From contig NZ_CP136708.1 of NCBI RefSeq assembly GCF_032925565.1, positions 2,046,001 to 2,110,000 of the forward strand: DNA of 64,000 bases, given 5' to 3'. The position numbers were made by a program, and so were the translations under genes. The notes under the pieces are model-generated. The model was not told where the DNA came from and ran no database searches. It saw only the letters and a list, made by a program, of their open reading frames with translations. Below, in pieces: positions 34,804 to 45,130 of this stretch (positions within the stretch are counted from its first letter, which is position 1; every line of letters starts with the position of its first letter). The DNA comes from Alteromonas sp. CI.11.F.A3. Lineage in GTDB: Bacteria; Pseudomonadota; Gammaproteobacteria; Enterobacterales; Alteromonadaceae.

Positions 34804-36636
34804 ATGATGGATTCAAGAATTGCAGAAGTTACGCAGCGTATAATAGAGCGTAGCAAAGACAGCCGTAAGGCATACTTAGAAAAAATTGAACACGCACGCC
34901 GCCAAGGTCCTCACCGCGGAGTGTTGTCGTGCGGAAACCTAGCGCACGGTTTTGCAGCGTGTGGAACAGAAGATAAATCTGATTTGCGCTCGATGACAAA
35001 AGCAAACGTAGCGATTGTATCTGCTTACAACGACATGCTTTCTGCACACCAGCCTTACGAAACGTATCCTGCGATTATTCGCGATGCAGTTAAAAGTGTA
35101 GGCAGTGTGGCTCAGTTTGCTGGCGGTGTTCCCGCTATGTGTGACGGTGTTACTCAGGGTCAAACCGGTATGGATTTGAGCTTGATGAGCCGTGACAACA
35201 TTGCCCAAGGTGCTGCTATTGCGCTTTCGCACAACATGTTCGACTCAACCCTTATGCTAGGTATTTGCGATAAAATCGTACCTGGATTATTAATGGGTGC
35301 GTTAAGCTTTGGTCACTTACCAACGGTATTTGTACCAGCCGGTCCTATGCCTTCAGGCTTACCGAATAAAGAAAAAGCCCGTGTTCGTCAGGAATACGCA
35401 GAAGGTAAAGTAGGCCGTGATGCGCTACTTGAAGCTGAATCTCAGTCTTATCACTCTGCGGGTACATGTACTTTCTACGGTACTGCAAACTCTAACCAGT
35501 TAGTGGTTGAGATGATGGGCCTTCATTTACCTGGATCTTCGTTTGTAAACCCAGGTACAGAGCTTCGTGATGCCCTAACGAAAGCGGCTTCAATTCAAGC
35601 GACACGTATTACTGATTTAGGCGATACATACCGCCCAATCGGTAACATTGTTGACGCCAAAGCTATTGTAAATGGCCTAGTAGGCTTGCTAGCAACAGGT
35701 GGTTCAACAAACCACACTATGCACTTAATTGCCGTTGCTCGTTCAGCTGGTTTCATCATTAACTGGGATGATTTCTCAGATATTTCTAATGCTGTGCCAT
35801 TGATTACTCGTATATACCCTAACGGCTCTGCCGACATTAACCATTTTGTTGCCGCTGGTGGTATGTCATTGCTTATCAAGCAATTGCTAGATGCTGGGTT
35901 GTTGCATAATGACGTTAATACCATTTGTGGTGAAGGACTAGACTTCTACACCAAAGAGCCAATGTTGAAAGACGGTGAACTTGAATGGCGTGACGGTCCT
36001 ACTGAGTCGTTAGACAAAGAAGTCCTTGCTACGGTAGAAGCACCGTTTAAACCAGATGGCGGATTAAGTGTACTAGAGGGTAACCTTGGTCGCGGTGTAA
36101 TTAAAACATCAGCGCTTCGCACCCCACATTGCACCATTAAAGCGCCAGCGGTTGTGTTTGAAGATCAGTTCGACTTAGACGCTGCATTTAAAGCGGGTGA
36201 CCTAGACAAAGACTGCATTGTTGTCGTTCGTTTCCAAGGGCCTTCTGCTATTGGTATGCCAGAACTGCATCGCTTAACACCGCCTCTTGGCGTGTTGCAA
36301 GACAAAGGCTTCAATGTGGCCTTGGTTACTGACGGTCGTATGTCTGGTGCCTCAGGGAAAGTACCAGCAGCAATCCATGTTACCCCAGAAGCCTATAAAG
36401 GCGGCTTGCTTGCAAAAGTTGAAGCGGGTGATTTGATTGAGCTAAATACAGAAACAGGTGCATTAACCTTGCACGTTGATGAAGCTACCCTTGAAGCCCG
36501 TGAAGCGAAACCTGCTGATATTGGTCACCACCATATTGGAATGGGCCGTGAAATGTTTGGCGGCATGCGTGCCATACTTACTGGCGCTGAAGAAGGTGCA
36601 TGCTCGTTGTTCTACAACCAGGAGCAGGCGCTATGA
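34804..36636 (+). CDS. edd: 6-phosphogluconate dehydratase
   Basis: This 610-residue IlvD/Edd-family dehydratase converts 6-phosphogluconate to KDPG, the defining Entner-Doudoroff step. Iron-sulfur ligand cysteines lie in [15 protein letters not shown] and [10 protein letters not shown]. Further signatures are [24 protein letters not shown] and [18 protein letters not shown] ribosome site precedes two adjacent ATGs (34804, 34807). Its last four bases overlap glk. Confidence 0.97.
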   Translation: MMDSRIAEVTQRIIERSKDSRKAYLEKIEHARRQGPHRGVLSCGNLAHGFAACGTEDKSDLRSMTKANVAIVSAYNDMLSAHQPYETYPAIIRDAVKSVGSVAQFAGGVPAMCDGVTQGQTGMDLSLMSRDNIAQGAAIALSHNMFDSTLMLGICDKIVPGLLMGALSFGHLPTVFVPAGPMPSGLPNKEKARVRQEYAEGKVGRDALLEAESQSYHSAGTCTFYGTANSNQLVVEMMGLHLPGSSFVNPGTELRDALTKAASIQATRITDLGDTYRPIGNIVDAKAIVNGLVGLLATGGSTNHTMHLIAVARSAGFIINWDDFSDISNAVPLITRIYPNGSADINHFVAAGGMSLLIKQLLDAGLLHNDVNTICGEGLDFYTKEPMLKDGELEWRDGPTESLDKEVLATVEAPFKPDGGLSVLEGNLGRGVIKTSALRTPHCTIKAPAVVFEDQFDLDAAFKAGDLDKDCIVVVRFQGPSAIGMPELHRLTPPLGVLQDKGFNVALVTDGRMSGASGKVPAAIHVTPEAYKGGLLAKVEAGDLIELNTETGALTLHVDEATLEAREAKPADIGHHHIGMGREMFGGMRAILTGAEEGACSLFYNQEQAL

Positions 36637-37586
36637 GCCAGAAGTTTGTGGCCGATGTAGGGGGCACTAACATTCGCGTTGCTCGGGTTACCGAAACAGG
36701 CGTTACCGATATAAAGAAATACATGTGTAATGATTTTGCCAGTATCGACTTGGCAATTTCACAGTATTTTAGTGATATGCCTGAATACCAATTCACCGAA
36801 GGGTGTATTGGTATTGCTTGCCCAGTATTGGGCGACCAAGTCGTGATGACTAACCATAGCTGGGCGTTTTCGCAAAACGCGCTACGCTCGCAGTTGAAGT
36901 TAGACTCATTGTTTGTGATTAACGACTTTACCGCGGTGGCACATTCATTACCGGTTCTGAAAGACTCTCAAGTTGTTCAAATTGGTGATGGCACGGCGAA
37001 AGCCGGTGGTAATATTGCAGTATTTGGTCCAGGTACTGGCTTGGGTGTAGAGCATATCACGATGACCTCTACTGGGTGGCAAACCCTAGACGGCGAGGGC
37101 GGTCATGTTGACTTCTCTCCTGTTGATGAAACCGACGTTGTGGTATGGCGTCACCTGCAAAAAAGTTTCGGCCGTGCTTCTGCTGAGGAAGTGATGTCTG
37201 GCAGGGGATTACATAATATCTATACCGCACTAGCACAAGATGCAGGTAAAGAAGCTACATTCGCTGAACCTGCTCAAATTACAGAAGCCGCATTAGCGGG
37301 TACCTGTGATATTGCTGCTGCCACGTTAACGCAGTTCTGCAGAATTATGGGCAGCTTTGCCGGTAATTTGGCGTTAAATATGGCCACGACAGGTGGCATT
37401 TTCATCGGCGGTGGTATAGCAAACCGTTTCCCTGAATTCATTCAAAATAGTGACTTTAGAGCCCGTTTCGAAGCAAAAGGGCAGATGAAGCACTATGTGA
37501 AAGATATTCCTACTTATTTGATAGCAGAGCCTGATCACGGCTTATTAGGTGCAGCTGCTTATCTTCAACAACATACTGCGAGCTGA
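36633..37586 (+). CDS. glk: Glucokinase
   Basis: This 317-residue ATP-dependent glucokinase supplies glucose 6-phosphate to Zwf. It shows the N-terminal phosphate-binding [15 protein letters not shown], the GIACPVLGD segment, [23 protein letters not shown], the catalytic region [10 protein letters not shown], and the [13 protein letters not shown] end. The ATG overlaps the edd stop codon (ATGA), so I start at 36633 and not at the earlier in-frame start at 36600, which lies inside edd. Confidence 0.95.
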   Translation: MSQKFVADVGGTNIRVARVTETGVTDIKKYMCNDFASIDLAISQYFSDMPEYQFTEGCIGIACPVLGDQVVMTNHSWAFSQNALRSQLKLDSLFVINDFTAVAHSLPVLKDSQVVQIGDGTAKAGGNIAVFGPGTGLGVEHITMTSTGWQTLDGEGGHVDFSPVDETDVVVWRHLQKSFGRASAEEVMSGRGLHNIYTALAQDAGKEATFAEPAQITEAALAGTCDIAAATLTQFCRIMGSFAGNLALNMATTGGIFIGGGIANRFPEFIQNSDFRARFEAKGQMKHYVKDIPTYLIAEPDHGLLGAAAYLQQHTAS

Positions 37587-37589
37587 TTT

Positions 37590-38237
37590 ATGACAAGTAA
37601 ATGGAAATATTCGCCAGCTGATATCTTTGCTGCTGGCCCTGTTGTACCTGTATTGGTTATCAACGATGTGGAAAAGGCAGTTCCGCTAGCAAAAGCGCTT
37701 ATGGCCGGCGGTATTAAAGTATTGGAAGTAACCCTTCGTACACCAGCTGCTATTGACGTAATCAAACGTATTGCTGATGAAGTGCCTGATTCTCTTATTG
37801 GTGCTGGGACAGTAACAAACGCACAGCAGCTTAAAGCGGTAATTGAAGCGGGTGCCAAATTTGCAATTAGCCCTGGTATGACAGCTGATTTGTTAAAAGC
37901 GGGTATGGAAGCAGAAATTCCACTTATCCCAGGTATTTCTTCAACGTCTGAACTGATGAAAGGGAAAGACGCGGGTTACACCCATATGAAATTCTTCCCA
38001 GCTGAAGCATCTGGTGGTGTGAAAGCGATTAAAGCTATCAGTGGTCCATTCCCTGAATTTACATTCTGTCCAACTGGCGGCATTGGCCCAGGTAACTACA
38101 ATGATTACCTAGCCCTTAAGAATGTTGTTTGTGTTGGTGGTTCTTGGTTAGCGCCAGACGATGCGATTGAGTCAGGTGATTGGGATCGTATTACGCAACT
38201 TGCTAAAGAAGCGGTTGCGGGTGCCAACATCAGCTAA
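37590..38237 (+). CDS. eda: KDPG aldolase
   Basis: This 215-residue class I aldolase cleaves KDPG to pyruvate and glyceraldehyde 3-phosphate. It contains [19 protein letters not shown] (19 residues), [14 protein letters not shown] with the catalytic Glu/Arg, [21 protein letters not shown], and the Schiff-base lysine in [14 protein letters not shown]. It closes the zwf-pgl-edd-glk-eda operon. It also receives the KDPG produced by KdgK from uronates (4086-5006), linking both halves of the window. Confidence 0.97.
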   Translation: MTSKWKYSPADIFAAGPVVPVLVINDVEKAVPLAKALMAGGIKVLEVTLRTPAAIDVIKRIADEVPDSLIGAGTVTNAQQLKAVIEAGAKFAISPGMTADLLKAGMEAEIPLIPGISSTSELMKGKDAGYTHMKFFPAEASGGVKAIKAISGPFPEFTFCPTGGIGPGNYNDYLALKNVVCVGGSWLAPDDAIESGDWDRITQLAKEAVAGANIS

Positions 38238-38250
38238 TTAAAAACATTAA

Positions 38251-38304
38251 AAAAAGCCCCGGTAATGGTGACTGATATGACGTCATTTATTATCGGGGCT
38301 TTTT
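38251..38304 (+). terminator. Terminator of the zwf-eda operon
   Basis: AGCCCCGGTAAT (38255-38266) pairs with ATTATCGGGGCT (38289-38300) with one G-T wobble, flanked by A5 and T5 tracts. An inner TGAC/GTCA stem may extend it. Confidence 0.9.
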
Positions 38305-38334
38305 ATTTAAGCCGTTAAACGGCTCGCTAGCGCA

Positions 38335-39183
38335 TTACACAGGCGTTATCGTTTGCACCATGGCATGAGACTCACTTGGCTGTAGTGTCTTGCCTTGGGT
38401 GATAGACGACTCTACACACACCATATGTTTATAACCAAACGGATCCATATCAGAAATTGACGCAGCGCCTTGCCATGGGTTCCATACCACCAACGAGTCA
38501 TGACCTTTTGAGCCAACATCGGTAAAAGGGGTATCGTTTACCACAATAGACGCCTTTTCTACCGCGCTCATATGAATACGGTCGGTTTCACCGGTAAAAG
38601 TATAATTTTCAGGTGTGGGTTTTATCGCCCAGTCATCCAGTTTATCTTTATAGTCACCGGTTATACCGTCAAGGCGAACCGCTTGAATATGATCAACATG
38701 AAAGTAACTGTGTAACGCGCAGTTGTAAGTAAAAGGCACTACGCCTGTGTTTTCTGTAATTAACGATACGGTGAGGGCGTCACCTACAGTAATTGATAGG
38801 GTAACTGCACAGTCATGTTCAAAGCCTTCCGCTCGCGTGAAGGAAGGGGTAAGTGTAATATGCGTGCCAGTTTCATCTTCGCTTGATGATGTTAATTGCC
38901 ACACTTGTGTACGCAAAAAACCATGGGCAGGCAGCTCACCTTTCGCTTTGCCATGATCGTCACTAAACCATGGCCAACACACAGGTATTCCACCGCGTAT
39001 AGGGCGTTCACCGTTAAGGTAGGCATGGGGGCTGACCCATAAGCGTTCTTGCCCATCTTTTTTTGGAATAAAAGATAAAACATGTCCGCCAAATAAACTG
39101 ATTTTTGCTGACCCGAGGTGGTTATCTACCTCTAAAAACGTCAATCCGTTTGATTCGCTTACTTGCAATGATTCTGTTGACAT
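38335..39183 (-). CDS. yeaD: D-hexose-6-phosphate mutarotase (YeaD family)
   Basis: This 282-residue aldose-1-epimerase-like protein interconverts anomers of hexose 6-phosphates. Segments typical of YeaD include LFGGHVLSFIPK, RPIRGGIPVCWPWFSD, PAHGFLRTQVWQL and LHSYFHVDHI with catalytic His. It lies downstream of gapA on the same strand, as in E. coli (gapA-yeaD). A terminator separates them here. ATG 39183 has a GGAGGA ribosome site. The longer frame to 39201 does not. Confidence 0.9.
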   Translation of the reverse strand: MSTESLQVSESNGLTFLEVDNHLGSAKISLFGGHVLSFIPKKDGQERLWVSPHAYLNGERPIRGGIPVCWPWFSDDHGKAKGELPAHGFLRTQVWQLTSSSEDETGTHITLTPSFTRAEGFEHDCAVTLSITVGDALTVSLITENTGVVPFTYNCALHSYFHVDHIQAVRLDGITGDYKDKLDDWAIKPTPENYTFTGETDRIHMSAVEKASIVVNDTPFTDVGSKGHDSLVVWNPWQGAASISDMDPFGYKHMVCVESSITQGKTLQPSESHAMVQTITPV

Positions 39184-39282
39184 AAATCCTCCATGAAGCA
39201 ACGTGTTGATTGTACCGTTGTCGAGATTTCCACAAGGTCTCGCATTCCCATTTAATAATGGCTTATTGTGCTATGAAAACAA

Positions 39283-39311
39283 AAAAGGTGCGAATAGTAT
39301 TCGCACCTTTT
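39283..39311 (-). terminator. Terminator of gapA
   Basis: GGTGCGAAT (39287-39295) and ATTCGCACC (39299-39307) form a 9-bp stem with an AGT loop, flanked by A6 (39281-39286) and T7, so it can act on both strands. It lies between gapA and the mutarotase gene. Confidence 0.88.
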
Positions 39312-39375
39312 TTTCAGTCTATTAACAATGTCTTCAATAACTGAGCAACCGAGTTGCCGTTATTGATAAACTTGA

Positions 39376-40383
<1,008 letters not shown>

Positions 40384-40459
40384 TTATTTTTGAATATGAA
40401 AATAAATTACGTAAAGTATGGATCAAAATGCCATAATTGGCAAAACAAAAACGCTAAAC

Positions 40460-40474
40460 TGTTGGAAAATTACG
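40460..40474. promoter_or_regulatory. Weak HexR-like box upstream of gapA
   Basis: TGTTGGAAAATTACG keeps the outer TGT and the ATTAC right arm of the HexR palindrome but has mismatches in the left arm and at the last base. gapA genes are HexR targets in some gammaproteobacteria, which makes it worth listing, but the match is imperfect. Confidence 0.3.
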
Positions 40475-40611
40475 AACAACAGCTTATGCAATCGTATTCA
40501 GTTTTCATAGCGCGACTGTTTCTAGAATAATGTTAATATTTTGTACGTATAAGCAAATTTGCTTAGTGCAAATCAAGCGTGCCTCTCACAGGAATACAGG
40601 AACAAGTTACG

Positions 40612-42807
40612 ATGACACAAGATCTTCTGCAACAACTGGTTGAAATGCGTGGAATAGAGACTCAATACGTCGACGCATGGGGCAAACCAGCAACCATCGC
40701 AGAGTCAAGTAAGGCAAAATTACTTAACGTGCTGGGTTATGACACCGCCAGTGAAGAAAAGATTCAGTCGCAAATTATAGACGACATTAGCTCAGTATGG
40801 TTATCTCCTTTGAACCCTGTTCAAGTGGTTCGTAGCGATGAAGCTATTGTTATCGTTGTGCGCCTACCTATAGAGCTTGTAAACGATGAGCATGTGATTA
40901 CAGTTCACTGTGAAAACGGAAAAATTGAAAAACATACGTTTATACCGGTAGACCAAGAAATGACGACCATGGCGCACATCGACGAGGTGGAGTTCCATGA
41001 GTATGTAGTGTCGTTGCCACTTAACTTACCGCTTGGTTATCACACCATAGCGTTAAGTGCGGACGATGATCAGTTTGCAGAGTCTCGCATTATTGTTGCA
41101 CCAAAAGCCTGCTATACCCCAGAGCCTATTGCGGCTGGCAAAAAGATTTGGGGATTGAGCGTGCAGCTTTATTGTGTGCGTAGTGAGAAAAACTGGGGAA
41201 TAGGGGATTTCACCGACCTCGCAACGCTAATTGAAAAAGCAGCTGGCGTAGGGGCAGATTTCATCGGGCTTAATCCTATTCATGCACTTTATCCTGCCAA
41301 TCCAGACGCGTGTTCTCCCTATGGTCCTAGTTCTCGCCGCTGGCTAAACTACTTGTACATTGATGCTTCTGCTATTGAAGGTTTTGATGACGAAAGTGTT
41401 CAGGCCGTTGTGAATGCTGAAGCGTTCCAAAACACGCTGACCCATGCCCGTGAAACAGAACACGTAGACTATGAGGCTGTCGCGCATATTAAATTGGCAG
41501 CGCTTAAAGCGGTGTTTGATGTTTACGATGCTCGCCATCTTCGTAAAAATACCAAGCAAAATAAAGCATTCAAAGTGTTTGTTGCCGAAGGCGGTGAAAG
41601 CTTAGATATGCTAGCGGTATACGATGCGCTTCAATCTCACCTTAAAGCGAAAGGGAAAGACTGTTGGGGATGGCCTGTATTCCCTGAAGAATACAAAGAT
41701 TACCATAACCCCGCCGTCGCGAAATTTAAAAAAGCCAATGCTAGCGAAGTTAAATTCTACCTATTCTTGCAATGGATAGCGGCGCAACAGCTAGAAGCGG
41801 CAAGCAGCAAAGCCACTGACTGTGGTATGACAATTGGTTTATATCGAGATCTTGCTGTAGGAGTAAGTGAAGGTAGCGCTGAAATTTGGGGCAACAAAGA
41901 TTTATACTGCACTGATGCAAGCGTAGGAGCTCCGCCTGATATCTTAGGGCCGTTGGGGCAAAACTGGGGTCTTCCTCCAATGGATCCCCGCAAGCTTTAT
42001 GAACAAGCTTACCAACCTATCATCGACTTATTTTCAGCCAATATGGCGTCGTCAGGCTCGCTTCGTATTGACCACGTAATGGCTCTGCTACGTTTGTGGT
42101 GGGTAGTGAAAGGTGATGATGCGAAAGAGGGCGGTTATGTGTATTACCCGGTTGATGATTTGTTGGGTATCTTAGCCCTTGAAAGTCATCGTAACCAAAG
42201 CTTAGTTATCGGCGAAGATTTAGGCACCGTGCCTGAAGAAATTCGCAGTAAGTTGGCAGACAATGGTGTGTACTCATACCGAGTTTTCTTCTTTGAGCAA
42301 GCAGACGACGGTGGTTTCTTCTCGCCAAGCCATTACCCTGTGCAGTCTATGTCTACGCTCACCACGCACGACATGCCTACACTTATTGGCTACTGGCACT
42401 GTTTAGATTTGGCGCTAGGTAAAGACATTGGCCTTTACCCTACAGAGGAAATTCTGCAAACCCTTTATACCGACCGTCACGCGAATAAACAGTCTATATT
42501 AGACTCGCTACATGGCCATCACTCGGTAGCAGATAATGTGGGTAGAGATGTTAACGCTACTGGCATGACAGCGGAACTTAGTAAAGGTATGCAAGTACAT
42601 ATGGCTGGCGGCTCAAGTGCTTTATTAAGCTTACAGTTAGAAGATTGGTTACAAATGGACAAGCCTGTGAATATTCCAGGTACATTTAATGAGTACCCTA
42701 ACTGGCGTAGAAAGCTGACCAGGAATGTTGAGGCTATTTTCGATACTCATGATATAACAGAGTTAGCAGCTCAATTAACGCAAGCGCGTAAGCAAGCTAG
42801 CGCTTAA
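40612..42807 (+). CDS. malQ: 4-alpha-glucanotransferase (amylomaltase)
   Basis: This 731-residue GH77 enzyme transfers maltosyl units between alpha-1,4-glucans. It has the proteobacterial N-terminal helix region (ETQYVDAWGKPATIAESSKA, 20 residues), WGLSVQLYCVRSEKNWGIGD, NPIHALYPANPDACSPY, the nucleophile region SLRIDHVMALLRLWW, the acid IGEDLGTVPEEI, and TTHDMPTLIGYW. I start at ATG 40612 and not at GTG 40579, since the conserved N-terminus begins there. It leads malQ-glgB-glgX-gnd, although a terminator follows it. Confidence 0.95.
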   Translation: MTQDLLQQLVEMRGIETQYVDAWGKPATIAESSKAKLLNVLGYDTASEEKIQSQIIDDISSVWLSPLNPVQVVRSDEAIVIVVRLPIELVNDEHVITVHCENGKIEKHTFIPVDQEMTTMAHIDEVEFHEYVVSLPLNLPLGYHTIALSADDDQFAESRIIVAPKACYTPEPIAAGKKIWGLSVQLYCVRSEKNWGIGDFTDLATLIEKAAGVGADFIGLNPIHALYPANPDACSPYGPSSRRWLNYLYIDASAIEGFDDESVQAVVNAEAFQNTLTHARETEHVDYEAVAHIKLAALKAVFDVYDARHLRKNTKQNKAFKVFVAEGGESLDMLAVYDALQSHLKAKGKDCWGWPVFPEEYKDYHNPAVAKFKKANASEVKFYLFLQWIAAQQLEAASSKATDCGMTIGLYRDLAVGVSEGSAEIWGNKDLYCTDASVGAPPDILGPLGQNWGLPPMDPRKLYEQAYQPIIDLFSANMASSGSLRIDHVMALLRLWWVVKGDDAKEGGYVYYPVDDLLGILALESHRNQSLVIGEDLGTVPEEIRSKLADNGVYSYRVFFFEQADDGGFFSPSHYPVQSMSTLTTHDMPTLIGYWHCLDLALGKDIGLYPTEEILQTLYTDRHANKQSILDSLHGHHSVADNVGRDVNATGMTAELSKGMQVHMAGGSSALLSLQLEDWLQMDKPVNIPGTFNEYPNWRRKLTRNVEAIFDTHDITELAAQLTQARKQASA

Positions 42808-42880
42808 GTTATAATTTCCATTTTTAAAATGAATATGTTGGCGTGCAATTACGTGCGCCTTTGCCTAATATTAGGGCAGT

Positions 42881-42906
42881 AAACCCGCGTTTTGTTGCGG
42901 GTTTTT
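42881..42906 (+). terminator. Terminator between malQ and glgB
   Basis: AAACCCGC (42881-42888), 8-base loop, GCGGGTTT (42897-42904) and following T residues. It ends only 15 bases before the glgB start, so some read-through is likely. Confidence 0.85.
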
Positions 42907-42920
42907 AATAGGAGTAGCAG

Positions 42921-45122
42921 ATGCAGGTAACGCGGATAAAACAGATAGCGCAGCAATTAGAACATGCAACATGTTCTCAGCCGTTTTCCGTTCTTGGACC
43001 AATTGAAACAGGAAGTAAAACTAAGATTCGAGTATGGCGTCCAGACGCTTCATCCGTCGAAATAAGTTGGCCAGATACCGCATTGCCAAAAATTACTCTG
43101 AAACCTATCACTGAAGGTGGTTTATTTGAGGGCGAACTCACGAAGGCCCAAAGCGCGCAGGTTTACTCGGTGACTATCACCACTAAAGCGGATAGCTATA
43201 GCTATTGCGACCCTTATCAATTCGCTGACAATGCTTATCATGCTGTACATTACATCGACAGCAAACCAGAGAATTTGTATCACCAAGCCGGTGCTCAGCT
43301 CATTACCGTTACGCCTGATGAAGGCGAAGCACTCGCTGCCACCCGTTTTTGCGTTTACGCACCAAACGCCTCGTCAGTTTCACTAATTGGTGACTTCAAC
43401 CAATGGGACGGGCGCTTACACCCTATGGAAAAAACCTCACTGGGGTATTGGGTATTAGTGGTTCCAAACTTAGGCGAAGGCGAACGTTATAAGTACCAGA
43501 TAAAAGATGCCCACGGGCATGAGTTACCACATAAAACCGACCCATTAGGGTTTAGCGCTGAGCAATATCCTTCTCATGCATCGAAAATTTTCAACCACGA
43601 CAAATATCAGTGGAACGATGACGCATGGCTAGCATCACGTAAGCAAAATAAATACACGAATCCTATGAGTATTTATGAAGTGCACCTTGGCTCGTGGAAA
43701 CGCCCTGGGATTGAAAGTGGTCAGCGTTATTTAACCTACGAAGAGTTGGCTAACGACCTTATTCCTTATGCAAAAGAGATGGGCTATACCCATCTTGAAC
43801 TATTGCCGGTTTCAGAATTTCCGTTTGATGGTTCGTGGGGATATCAGCCAGTAGGCATGTTTGCCCCAACCAGTCGTTTCGGCAACCCAGATGCATTTAA
43901 GCACTTTGTCGATAAATGCCACCAAGCTGATTTAGGGGTAATTATTGATTGGGTGCCTGCACATTTCCCAGAAGACGGTCATGGCCTTGCACGGTTCGAT
44001 GGCAGCCATGTTTATGAGTATGAAGATCCAAGACGAGGCTGGCATCCTGATTGGAATTCGTGCATCTATGATTTTGGTAAACAAACCGTTCGCCAGTTTC
44101 TCGTCGCCAATGCATTATTCTGGTTAGACAAGTTCCATGTAGATGGATTAAGAGTAGACGCTGTTGCCTCTATGCTTTATCTCGACTACTCCCGCAATGA
44201 AGGCGAGTGGATACCGAATGTCGACGGTGGAAACGAGAATTACGAAGCTATCAGCCTGCTGCGTTGGATGAATGAAGAAGTGTATAAGCACTACCCTGAT
44301 GCAATGACTATCGCCGAAGAGTCGACTTCTTTTCCGGGAGTGTCACGACCGGTGTTTGAAGGCGGATTAGGTTTTGGCTTTAAATGGAATATGGGGTGGA
44401 TGCACGATTCTTTAACCTATATTGCTAAAGATCCTGCCTACCGTAATTATCACCATGGCGAAATTACTTTCAGCATGGTTTACGCGTTTGACGAAAACTT
44501 TGTACTGCCAATATCTCACGATGAAGTGGTACACGGTAAAGGTAGCCTGTTACACAAAATGCCTGGAGATGAATGGCAGCAAGCCGCCAACTTACGCTGT
44601 TATGCTGGCTTTATGTTTGGTCACCCAGGTAAGAAACTAAGCTTCATGGGTAATGAATTTGCACAAAGCAAAGAATGGAACCATGACACCAGCTTAGATT
44701 GGCACCTTCTTGAACATAAAAAGCACAAGGGTATTCAAAGCTTGTATAAAGCCTTGAATCAGTTTTATACCCACACCCCTGCCATGTACGAACAAGATCA
44801 CAGTCATAATGGTTTTGCATGGATTGACCATGAAAATGCAGACCAAAGTGTGGTGTCTTTTGTGCGCACGTCTTTAGATGGTAAGCAAAAAGTATATGTA
44901 ATTTGTAACTTTACGCCTATTCCTAGAGAACATTACCGCGTAGGTGTAGATGGGGCAGGTGAGTTGGCGCTTGCACTAAATACAGATAGTCAGGTATTTT
45001 GGGGTAGCGATTATCCTGTGGACGGCCATGTAACGCCTACTCCGATAGCATGGAATAACCGAGACCACTCAGTTAGTATTAATTTACCCCCATTATCTAC
45101 CGTATTTTACATTACGAAATAG
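42921..45122 (+). CDS. glgB: 1,4-alpha-glucan branching enzyme
   Basis: This 733-residue GH13 enzyme adds alpha-1,6 branches to glycogen. It has two N-terminal CBM48-like modules (about residues 25-115 and 125-230, the second with VSLIGDFNQWDGRLHPM) and the barrel with YEVHLGSWKRPG. Next come HVDGLRVDAVASMLYLDYSR (20 residues, nucleophile Asp), IAEESTSFPGVSRP (acid Glu) and PISHDEVVHGKGSL. The length equals that of enterobacterial GlgB. It is followed by glgX after eight bases. No glgA or glgC is in the window. Confidence 0.97.
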   Translation: MQVTRIKQIAQQLEHATCSQPFSVLGPIETGSKTKIRVWRPDASSVEISWPDTALPKITLKPITEGGLFEGELTKAQSAQVYSVTITTKADSYSYCDPYQFADNAYHAVHYIDSKPENLYHQAGAQLITVTPDEGEALAATRFCVYAPNASSVSLIGDFNQWDGRLHPMEKTSLGYWVLVVPNLGEGERYKYQIKDAHGHELPHKTDPLGFSAEQYPSHASKIFNHDKYQWNDDAWLASRKQNKYTNPMSIYEVHLGSWKRPGIESGQRYLTYEELANDLIPYAKEMGYTHLELLPVSEFPFDGSWGYQPVGMFAPTSRFGNPDAFKHFVDKCHQADLGVIIDWVPAHFPEDGHGLARFDGSHVYEYEDPRRGWHPDWNSCIYDFGKQTVRQFLVANALFWLDKFHVDGLRVDAVASMLYLDYSRNEGEWIPNVDGGNENYEAISLLRWMNEEVYKHYPDAMTIAEESTSFPGVSRPVFEGGLGFGFKWNMGWMHDSLTYIAKDPAYRNYHHGEITFSMVYAFDENFVLPISHDEVVHGKGSLLHKMPGDEWQQAANLRCYAGFMFGHPGKKLSFMGNEFAQSKEWNHDTSLDWHLLEHKKHKGIQSLYKALNQFYTHTPAMYEQDHSHNGFAWIDHENADQSVVSFVRTSLDGKQKVYVICNFTPIPREHYRVGVDGAGELALALNTDSQVFWGSDYPVDGHVTPTPIAWNNRDHSVSINLPPLSTVFYITK

Positions 45123-45130
45123 GAATTACG

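Noticed and set aside
35595..35924. Open frame of 109 codons opposite edd
   Set aside because: Overlaps the most conserved part of edd on the other strand, so coding constraint comes from edd.
37590..38237. Possibility that eda belongs to the uronate operon
   Set aside because: It is the last gene of zwf-pgl-edd-glk with a terminator behind it and no uronate operator nearby; the link is metabolic only.
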